Assembly (NCBI RefSeq): GCF_004912195.1
Contig: NZ_STGW01000009.1
Span: 669-64,668, forward strand
Reading direction: 5' to 3'
DNA length: 64,000 bases
Origin: Nocardioides caeni
Lineage (GTDB): Bacteria; Actinomycetota; Actinomycetes; Propionibacteriales; Nocardioidaceae
Made by a program: the position numbers and the translations under genes. Under the pieces are notes generated by a model, which was not told the DNA's origin, did no database searches, and saw only the letters and a program-made list of their open reading frames with translations. How positions within the stretch are numbered: position 1 is the stretch's first letter; each line of letters starts with the position of its first letter. Below, in pieces: positions 57,822-64,000 of this stretch.

Positions 57822-59000
57822 TCAGAACTCGCGACAACGACCCAGGAATGCCGCGAGTCCCCCAACCGTGATGCCATCCCGCTCGAAGGGCGCGTCGGGC
57901 GTGTCGGGATGAACCACCCAGGTCTCCGGATCGCCGAGGTCCGCCCGCGCCCGCCGCAGCCCGGCACCCACGGCCGGGACGGTGGAACGCTTCACCTCCA
58001 CCGCCAGCACCGGCCGACCACCCTTCTCCAGCACGAGGTCGACCTCGTCCCCTCGTGCCGTCCGGTAGTGATGTGGGCGGAAGGTCGGACCGAGCGTCGT
58101 GATCACGTTCTCGACCACGAAGCTTTCCCAGCTCGATCCGGCCGCCGGATGCCCCAGGACGTCCTCGAACGACTCGAGGCCGAGGAGGGCGTGGAGCAGG
58201 CCGCTGTCCCGGATGTGAATCTTGGGCGCCTTGGTGACTCGCTTCCCGACGTTCACGAACCATGGCGGCAGGCGTCGTACGAGGAACAACTCGTGCATCA
58301 GGTCGAGATAGCGATCGACGGACTGGCCACTCACACCCAGGCCCTCCGCCAGCCTGGTGGCGTTGAGAAGGCCTCCGCTGCCATGGGCAACCATCGTCCA
58401 CAGCCGACGGAGCGTCTCCGTGGGCACCCGCGGCGCGAACGTCGGTATGTCACGCCGCAGGTAGGTCTCAACGGCCGCGGCGCGCCAGGCGAGCGAATCC
58501 TCGAGACTCGCCGCGATCAAGCTCTCCGGGTATCCACCGCGCACCCACAGGTCATCAGTGGAGATGCCCGACGCGGCCACCTCGAGCGCGGTGACTCCCG
58601 ACAACTCAAGGTAGGTGATCCGCCCCGCCAGGCTCTCGGTCAGCTCGACCAGGTCGAGCGAAGCCGACCCCAGGAGGAGGAACTGACCGTGCCGATGGCC
58701 GCTACGACGGTTGTCGTCGACAACACCACGGAGAATCTCGAACAGCTCGGGCATTCGCTGCGCCTCGTCGATGATGACGAGTCGACCACTCAGGCGTCGC
58801 AGGTAGGAGCCCGCGTCCTCGAGCCTGGCAAGGTCCCTCGGATTCTCGAGGTCCAGGTACGACGCCCCCCCGGGCCAGTCCTCGGCAATCGACCGGGCGA
58901 GCGCCGTCTTGCCAATCTGGCGCGGCCCCTGAAGATGCACTACCGCGCTGCGGCCAAGTTCTCGGCGCAGCGCGGACTCAGCGTCTCGCGGCATCCACAT
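57822..59000 (-). CDS. AAA ATPase with DUF4143 (AAA_14)
   Basis: A 392-residue protein. The N-terminal ATPase has Walker A LQGPRQIGKTALAR (near residue 25) and Walker B RLVIIDEAQRMPE, and the segment HGQFLLLGSASLDLV is typical of AAA_14. The C-terminal DUF4143 domain has ATRLAEGLGVSGQSVDRYLD (winged-helix-like) and a restriction-endonuclease-like strand WESFVVENVI ... DEVDLVLEKGGRPVLAVEVK. The base composition is lower in GC than its neighbours, a sign of transfer. ATG 59000 has TAAATT (59013-59008) 7 bases upstream, a leaderless start. Cellular role is unknown; such genes often lie in variable loci. Confidence 0.92.
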   Translation of the reverse strand: MWMPRDAESALRRELGRSAVVHLQGPRQIGKTALARSIAEDWPGGASYLDLENPRDLARLEDAGSYLRRLSGRLVIIDEAQRMPELFEILRGVVDDNRRSGHRHGQFLLLGSASLDLVELTESLAGRITYLELSGVTALEVAASGISTDDLWVRGGYPESLIAASLEDSLAWRAAAVETYLRRDIPTFAPRVPTETLRRLWTMVAHGSGGLLNATRLAEGLGVSGQSVDRYLDLMHELFLVRRLPPWFVNVGKRVTKAPKIHIRDSGLLHALLGLESFEDVLGHPAAGSSWESFVVENVITTLGPTFRPHHYRTARGDEVDLVLEKGGRPVLAVEVKRSTVPAVGAGLRRARADLGDPETWVVHPDTPDAPFERDGITVGGLAAFLGRCREF

Positions 59001-59007
59001 GCGTGCA

Positions 59008-59013
59008 AATTTA
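59008..59013 (-). promoter_or_regulatory. -10 element of the AAA/DUF4143 gene
   Basis: TAAATT lies 7 bases before ATG 59000. It is in the most AT-rich patch of this part of the window (58999-59035). Confidence 0.65.
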
Positions 59014-59045
59014 CCAGCAGTTGGAAGAATTGCATGCGCGATGCG

Positions 59046-60641
59046 TCACTCCCACTCGATCGTCCCCGGCGGCTTGCTCGTGATGTCGACGGTGACGCGG
59101 TTGATGTCACGGACCTCGTTGGTGATCCGGGTCGAGATCTTCTCGAGCACCTCGTAGGGCAGGCGAGCCCAGTCGGCGGTCATCGCGTCCTCGGAGGTGA
59201 CCGGGCGGAGCACGACCGGGTGGCCGTAGGTGCGGCCGTCGCCCTGGACGCCGACCGAGCGGACGTCGGCGAGGAGCACGACCGGCATCTGCCAGATGTC
59301 GCCGTCGAGCCCGGCCAGGGTCATCTCCTCGCGGGCGATCGCGTCGGCCTCGCGCAGCAGGTCGAGTCGCTCGCGGGTGACCTCGCCGATGATCCGGATG
59401 CCGAGGCCGGGGCCGGGGAACGGCTGTCGCTGGACGATGACGTTGGGCAGGCCGAGCTGGGCACCGACCGCACGCACCTCGTCCTTGAAGAGCTCACGCA
59501 GCGGCTCGACCAGCTCGAACTCGAGGTCCTCGGGCAGGCCACCGACGTTGTGGTGGGACTTGATCGTCGAGGTGCCGGCGCCGTGGCCCGACTCGACGAT
59601 GTCGGGATAGAGCGTGCCCTGGACGAGGAAGCCGACTCCTGCGCCCTCGGGGGCGTCCTGGAGGACCTTAAGCTCGGCGCCCTCGAAGGCGCGGATGAAC
59701 TCCCGGCCGATGATCTTTCGCTTGGCCTCGGGCTCGCTCGTCCCGGCGAGCGCGTCGAGGAACTGCTTCTCGGCGTCGACGATGACGAGCTTGGCGCCCG
59801 TCGCGGCCACGAAGTCGCGCTCGATCTGCTCGGTCTCGCCCTTGCGCATGAGGCCGTGGTCGACGTACACACAGGTCAGGCGGTCGCCGATCGCCTTCTG
59901 CACGATCGCAGCCGCGACCGCGGAGTCCACACCGCCCGACAGGCCGCAGATCGCGCGACCGTCGGGGCCGATCTGCGCAGCGATCCGCGCGATCTGCTCC
60001 TCGGCGATGTTGCCGATGGTCCAGGTCTGCCGACAGCCCGCGATGTCCCAGAGGAAGTGCTCGAGGACCTTCTGGCCGTGCTCGGAGTGCAGCACCTCGG
60101 GGTGCCACTGGACGCCGGCATAGCCGCGCTCGACGTTCTCGAAGGCGGCCACGGGCGTCACCTCGGTCGAGGCGAGGACCTCGAAGCCGTCGGGCGCCGC
60201 GGTCACCGAGTCGCCGTGGGACATCCACACGTTGTGCTCGGCGGGCATCTCGGCCAGCAGCGTGCCGGGCAGTCCGACGTGGACCCGGGTGCGGCCGTAT
60301 TCACGGGCACCGGTCGCCGAGACCGTGCCTCCCAGCCCCTGGGCCATCAGCTGGAAGCCGTAGCACATGCCGAACAGCGGCGTCCCTGCCTCGAAGATGG
60401 CCGGATCGATCGCCGGTGCCCCCTCCGCGTAGACCGACGAGGGTCCCCCGGACAGGATGATCGCCTTGGGACCGCGCGCCACCATCTCCGCGATGGGCAT
60501 GGTGTGCGGCACGATCTCGGAATAGACCCTCGCCTCGCGCACGCGGCGGGCGATCAGCTGCGCGTACTGCGCCCCGAAGTCCACCACCAGGACCAGGTCG
60601 TGCTCGTGGACGTGCGCCTGGGTCTCCGGGGCATCGGTCAT
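59046..60641 (-). CDS. guaA: GMP synthase (glutamine-hydrolysing)
   Basis: This 531-residue enzyme converts XMP to GMP with glutamine and ATP. The N-terminal glutamine amidotransferase domain has [18 protein letters not shown], the catalytic Cys in [13 protein letters not shown] and the His/Glu of [11 protein letters not shown]. The ATP-pyrophosphatase domain has the P-loop [13 protein letters not shown]. The C-terminal dimerisation domain ends [12 protein letters not shown] 60641 has TACGAT (60653-60648) 6 bases upstream, fitting a leaderless start. The region upstream is rich in hairpins and tandem repeats. Confidence 0.98.
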   Translation of the reverse strand: MTDAPETQAHVHEHDLVLVVDFGAQYAQLIARRVREARVYSEIVPHTMPIAEMVARGPKAIILSGGPSSVYAEGAPAIDPAIFEAGTPLFGMCYGFQLMAQGLGGTVSATGAREYGRTRVHVGLPGTLLAEMPAEHNVWMSHGDSVTAAPDGFEVLASTEVTPVAAFENVERGYAGVQWHPEVLHSEHGQKVLEHFLWDIAGCRQTWTIGNIAEEQIARIAAQIGPDGRAICGLSGGVDSAVAAAIVQKAIGDRLTCVYVDHGLMRKGETEQIERDFVAATGAKLVIVDAEKQFLDALAGTSEPEAKRKIIGREFIRAFEGAELKVLQDAPEGAGVGFLVQGTLYPDIVESGHGAGTSTIKSHHNVGGLPEDLEFELVEPLRELFKDEVRAVGAQLGLPNVIVQRQPFPGPGLGIRIIGEVTRERLDLLREADAIAREEMTLAGLDGDIWQMPVVLLADVRSVGVQGDGRTYGHPVVLRPVTSEDAMTADWARLPYEVLEKISTRITNEVRDINRVTVDITSKPPGTIEWE

Positions 60642-60696
60642 GGCCGCATCGTATCGGCGCCGGGCCCCGCCCCCGAACCGGGATTGACCCGGTCCC

Positions 60697-60727
60697 GATA
60701 CGGCCTCGGTACGGCCTCGGTACGGCC
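60697..60727. repeat. Tandem 11-bp repeats upstream of guaA
   Basis: TACGGCCTCGG occurs at 60699 and 60710, followed by TACGGCC at 60721, all in one orientation with an 11-base period. They lie 45-85 bases before the guaA start, beyond its -10 box. Confidence 0.65.
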
Positions 60728-60865
60728 AAAAGCACCAGGGCCCGGCCGGGGAGGGAGGGTGGCCGGGCCCTGGTTGTCCACGCAACTGATGGACAGTGCC
60801 TGGACCGAGCCCGGGCTTCGGGAGGGAGCGTGATTCCCGGGCTCGCTGGATCAACGAGCCCGGGA
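60725..60865 (-). ncRNA. Putative C-rich two-hairpin small RNA ending in an intrinsic terminator
   Basis: Read on the minus strand, CGAGCCCGGG (60845-60836) pairs with CCCGGGCTCG (60815-60806) to close a loop containing CTCCCTCCC. A second, 14-bp hairpin (60774-60734) has the loop ACCCTCCCTCCCC and is followed by GCTTTTGG. Two hairpins with C-rich loops and a terminator tail recall the actinobacterial 6C RNA. CGAGCCCGGG also pairs with another upstream copy of CCCGGGCTCG (60864-60855), so two structures compete. It could instead be an attenuator in front of guaA. Confidence 0.4.
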
Positions 60866-60905
60866 GGGGTGGGTTACGCCGCGGGTGAAGAAGTCGGGAA
60901 GACTT

Positions 60906-60941
60906 TCGGGGCGGTCCGGACCACCGTCCGGACCGCCCCGA
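60906..60941 (-). terminator. Terminator of the GMC oxidoreductase gene
   Basis: A perfect 16-bp stem (TCGGGGCGGTCCGGAC with its complement) and a 4-base loop, followed on the minus strand by AAGTCTTCCCGACTTCTTC. Confidence 0.8.
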
Positions 60942-60968
60942 GAGGACGTGCTGTCGAGACTCGTGAGG

Positions 60969-62684
60969 TCAGCTGACGCCCACGATGGGCAGCCGCAGCG
61001 CCGCCGGCGCACCCTCGGGTACGACGGGCGCCTGCGGCGCCACCGGGCTGATGTCCTCATAGGTCTCGCCGAGCGCGGGGCGGGTGTCGGCCTGGCCCTT
61101 GTTGGGCCAGTAGGCCATCGCCCGCTCCGCCTGCGCCGTGATCGTCAGCGACGGGTTGACGCCCAGGTTGGCGGAGATCGTCGACCCGTCGACCACGTGG
61201 AGGCCCGGGTAGTTGAACACCCGCTGGTAGGGGTCGACCACGCCGGTGTTGGGGCTGTCGCCGATGGTGCAGCCGCCGATGAAGTGGGCAGTGAGCGGTC
61301 GGTTGAACGGCTCACCGATCGTGCCGCCGGCGGTGCCGCCGCCCATCGCCTCGGCCATCGCGCGCACCGCGTCGTTGGCCGCCGGGATCCAGGTCGGGTT
61401 CGGCTCGCCGTGGCCCTGCTTGGACGACAGCACCCACTTGCCCGCGACCTTCTTGGGGAAGGTGGTGATGGAGTTGTCCAGGGACTGCATGACGAGCGCG
61501 ATCACGACCCGCTCCGACCAGTGCTTCACGTCGTAGAGGTCGCGGACCCGGCTGCGCTCCTTCCACAGCTCCTTGAGCCACACCTTCCAGCGCGCCTCGG
61601 GGCCGTCGCCGTCGGTGAGCACGGTCTGCATCAGCGACATGGCGTTGCTGCCCTTGCCGTAGCGCACCGGCTCGATGTGGGTGTGCTCGTCGGGGTGCCA
61701 CGAGGACGTGATCGCGACGCCCTGGGTGTAGTCCACCTGCGCACCCTCGGGCGCGATCGCACCGAGGATCGACTCCGAGTTGGTCCGGGTCAGGTGGCCC
61801 AGCCGGTCGGACACGTTCGGCAGGTCGCCCTCGGCCTTGAGCCGGTGCAGCAGCTTCTGCGTGCCGAGGGCGGCGGCGGAGAAGATCACCTGCTCCGCGG
61901 TGAACGTCTTGACCGCCGAGCGACGCGACAGCTTCGCCTTGGTCCAGCGGGTGTCGACGCGGTAGCCGCCGCCGGCCAGCGGACGGACCCGGGTCACCGT
62001 GGTGAGCGGGTGGACCTCGGCGCCGTTCTGCTCGGCGAGGTAGAGGTAGTTCTTGACCAGGGTGTTCTTGGCGTTGTGCCGGCAGCCGGTCATGCACTCG
62101 CCACAGTTGCGGCAGGTCGTACGCCGGGGGCCGACCCCGCCGAAGTAGGGGTCGTCGACGTCCTGGCCCTCGGGCTGGGCGGGTCCGCCGAAGAACACCC
62201 CGACCGGCGTGGGGTGATAGGTGTCGCCACGGCCCATCTTCTCGGCGACCTTCTTCATCACCTCGTCCGACGGGGTGACCTTGGCGTACTCGACGACGCC
62301 GAGCATCCGCTTGGCCTGGTCGTAGTAGGGGGCCAGCTCGGTCTTCCAGTCGGTGATGTGCGCCCAGGAGGGGTCGCGGTAGAACGGCTCGAGCGGCTCG
62401 TAGAGCGTGTTGGCGTAGACCAGCGAGCCGCCACCCACGCCGGCGCCGGCCAGGATCAGGCAGTCCTTGACCATGTCGATGCGCTGGATGCCGTAGCAGC
62501 CGGCCGCAGGCGCATAGACGTACTTCTTCAGGTCCCACGAGGTGTCGGGGAAGTCGTCGTCGGCGAAGCGGGCGCCGGCCTCGAGGACGGCGACCTTGTA
62601 GCCCTTCTCGGTGAGGCGCAGGGCGCTGACGGAGCCTCCGAAGCCGGAGCCGATGATCAGGACGTCGTAGTCGAAGTCGGTCAT
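60969..62684 (-). CDS. GMC oxidoreductase, cholesterol-oxidase-like (ChoD type)
   Basis: A 571-residue flavoenzyme. The N-terminal FAD motif is IIGSGFGGSVSALRLTEKG (about 10-28), the substrate-side loop LAGAGVGGGSLVYANTLYEP and the C-terminal HFIGGCTIGDSPNTGVVDPY and DGSTISANLGVNPSLTITA motifs fit the ChoD branch. A Cys-rich segment (TTCRNCGECMTGCRHNAKN) has the CxxCxxCxxxC spacing of a ferredoxin-like cluster, unusual for classical GMC enzymes. It lies 12 bases downstream of the aldehyde dehydrogenase stop. ChoD-like genes lie close to guanine nucleotide genes in several actinobacteria. True cholesterol oxidation is unproven. Confidence 0.9.
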   Translation of the reverse strand: MTDFDYDVLIIGSGFGGSVSALRLTEKGYKVAVLEAGARFADDDFPDTSWDLKKYVYAPAAGCYGIQRIDMVKDCLILAGAGVGGGSLVYANTLYEPLEPFYRDPSWAHITDWKTELAPYYDQAKRMLGVVEYAKVTPSDEVMKKVAEKMGRGDTYHPTPVGVFFGGPAQPEGQDVDDPYFGGVGPRRTTCRNCGECMTGCRHNAKNTLVKNYLYLAEQNGAEVHPLTTVTRVRPLAGGGYRVDTRWTKAKLSRRSAVKTFTAEQVIFSAAALGTQKLLHRLKAEGDLPNVSDRLGHLTRTNSESILGAIAPEGAQVDYTQGVAITSSWHPDEHTHIEPVRYGKGSNAMSLMQTVLTDGDGPEARWKVWLKELWKERSRVRDLYDVKHWSERVVIALVMQSLDNSITTFPKKVAGKWVLSSKQGHGEPNPTWIPAANDAVRAMAEAMGGGTAGGTIGEPFNRPLTAHFIGGCTIGDSPNTGVVDPYQRVFNYPGLHVVDGSTISANLGVNPSLTITAQAERAMAYWPNKGQADTRPALGETYEDISPVAPQAPVVPEGAPAALRLPIVGVS

Positions 62685-62696
62685 GTCAGTCCCCGT

Positions 62697-64000
62697 TCAG
62701 GCCCGGCCGAGCTTGTCCATGATCCGCAGCGATGCGGTCATCACCTTCGCGTAGGCCTCGTCGGACATGCCGAACATCGGCCCGAAGCGCAGCAGCTTCT
62801 GGGTGCCCACCGACTGGGTCTCGGTGTAGCGCAGGATGCCCTCCCTGCCCTGGCGACGGCCCATGCCCGACTCGCGCATGCCTCCCATCGGGGCCGCGAT
62901 GCTCGCGAAGGTCGCGCCGAACGCCTCGTTGACGTTGACCGTCCCGCACTTGACCTGGCGGGCGATGGCGCGGCCGCGCGCGGTGTCGCGGGTGTAGATC
63001 GAGCCGTTGAGGCCGTAGTCGCCGTCGTTGGCCCGGGCGATCGCGTCGGCCTCGTCGTGGAAGCGGTAGATCGACACGACCGGACCGAAGGTCTCGTTGC
63101 CGAAGCAGGTCATGTCGGGCGTGACGCCCTCGAGGATCGTCGGCTCGTAGTAGTACGGCGACAGGTCGGGCCGCGCGCGACCGCCGGCCAGGACGCGCGC
63201 GCCCTTGGCGACGGCGTCGTCGACGTGAGCCGTGACCGTCTCGAGCTGGTCGGCGGAGATGAGGGCGCCCATGTCGGCGTCCCAGTCGAGGGTGGCGCCG
63301 AGGCTCATCGCCTTGGTGCGGGCCACGAACCGCTCGACGAAGCGGTCATAGACCTGGTCGGCCACGAACATCCGCTCGGTGGAGACGCACAGCTGGCCGG
63401 CGTTGGAGAAGCTGGCCCGCACCGCGCCCTCGGCGGCGCGCTCGATGTCGGCGTCGCGGAGCACGAGGATCGGGTTCTTGCCACCCAGCTCGAGCGAGCA
63501 GCCGATCAGCCGCTCGGCGGCCTGGCGGGCGATGATCTTGCCGGTCGCGGTGGAGCCGGTGAAGCAGATGTAGTCGGCACGGTCGATGATCGGCGTGCCG
63601 AGCTGGCGGCCCGGGCCGGCGACGACCTGCCACAGGTCACGCGGGAAGCCGGCCTCCTCGAGGAGCTGCGCACCGAGCAGTGCCGACAGCATGGTCTGCG
63701 CGTCGGGCTTGGCGACGACCGCGTTGCCCGCCATCAGCGCCGGCAGGCCGTCGCACAGCGCCATCGTGAAGGGGTAGTTCCACGGCGAGATGATCCCGAC
63801 GACGCCCTTGGCGACCCGGTTGACCTCGACCCGGGTGAGGCCCGGGACGACGCCCGCGACGCGACGGGTGTCGAGGTGCTGGTGGGCCGTGCGGGCGTAG
63901 TAGCGGGCCGTCAGCGCGATGTGCAGCGGCTCGTCGAACGCGTGCTTGCGGGCCTTGCCGGACTCGAGCTGGATCAGGTCCATGATCTCGGCCTGCCGGT
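62697..64000 (-). CDS. Succinic semialdehyde-type aldehyde dehydrogenase (partial)
   Basis: The reading frame runs off the end of the window; the last 434 or so residues are present. Family motifs are GIISPWNYPFTMALCDGLPA, FTGSTATGKIIARQAAERL, the catalytic Glu in LELGGKNPILV and the catalytic Cys in SNAGQLCVSTERMFV. The C-terminal NDGDYGLNGSIYTRDTARGR and GTVNVNEAFGATFA are also typical. It resembles GabD2-type NADP succinic semialdehyde dehydrogenases that oxidise the aldehyde to succinate. The frame continues upstream of ATG 63983 with RQAEIMDLIQLESGK, so that ATG is internal. It heads a unit with the GMC gene. Confidence 0.93.
   Translation of the reverse strand, partial: RQAEIMDLIQLESGKARKHAFDEPLHIALTARYYARTAHQHLDTRRVAGVVPGLTRVEVNRVAKGVVGIISPWNYPFTMALCDGLPALMAGNAVVAKPDAQTMLSALLGAQLLEEAGFPRDLWQVVAGPGRQLGTPIIDRADYICFTGSTATGKIIARQAAERLIGCSLELGGKNPILVLRDADIERAAEGAVRASFSNAGQLCVSTERMFVADQVYDRFVERFVARTKAMSLGATLDWDADMGALISADQLETVTAHVDDAVAKGARVLAGGRARPDLSPYYYEPTILEGVTPDMTCFGNETFGPVVSIYRFHDEADAIARANDGDYGLNGSIYTRDTARGRAIARQVKCGTVNVNEAFGATFASIAAPMGGMRESGMGRRQGREGILRYTETQSVGTQKLLRFGPMFGMSDEAYAKVMTASLRIMDKLGRA

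Overview
The window is high-GC actinobacterial chromosome, most like Nocardioides or another member of the Nocardioidaceae. The signs are very strong GC bias at third codon positions, a monomeric NADP isocitrate dehydrogenase, DUF3017 next to folD, a fused CofG-CofH FO synthase, a GPGG small membrane protein, PspC/LuxR signalling and many genes that appear to be leaderless. I saw no tRNA, rRNA, CRISPR array, transposase or prophage. The genus is inferred from gene content and not proven.

Layout. 1-10 kb: a small unknown gene, a fused double ABC exporter, icd, an aquaporin, a lipoprotein and mdh. 10-16 kb: a purine and one-carbon block (folD, purH, purN) with a DUF3017 gene. A ZTP (pfl) riboswitch sits in front of purH, and a small alarmone synthetase gene lies on the opposite strand between purH and purN. 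16-21 kb: an ECF sigma signalling block. One gene is a sigma-membrane-sensor fusion. Next to it are a split sigma gene, a membrane sensor gene and a related lipoprotein gene, and two near-identical ECF-type promoters drive the last two units. 21-27 kb: sucCD, an M23 peptidase and pcrA.

27-29 kb: an orphan AbiEi-like protein with a Vsr-like nuclease tail, flanked by two directly repeated 109-bp nested palindromes. This is the most likely undescribed unit. 29-34 kb: an envelope-stress module made of a PspC-histidine kinase, a LuxR regulator and an M15 peptidase, divergent from a PspC protein, with a three-half-site operator between them. 34-44 kb: F420-linked genes (NADPH:F420 reductase, an F420 oxidoreductase coupled to an acyl-CoA dehydrogenase, fbiC), an MMPL transporter and small membrane proteins.

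44-51 kb: an acyl-CoA synthetase, an FAD oxidoreductase, a DUF1295 steroid-reductase-like protein under a KstR-like box, and a molybdopterin oxidoreductase. 50-60 kb: secreted proteins, an EAL-sensor-GGDEF protein, a flavin-fold protein and a lower-GC AAA/DUF4143 gene. 59-64 kb: guaA, a C-rich two-hairpin RNA candidate, a cholesterol-oxidase-like GMC oxidoreductase and a succinic-semialdehyde-type dehydrogenase cut by the window edge.

The central metabolic genes form a TCA set (icd, mdh, sucCD) and a purine set (purH, purN, folD, guaA). At least eight genes show a TAnnnT hexamer 6-7 bases before the start codon, so leaderless translation seems common.
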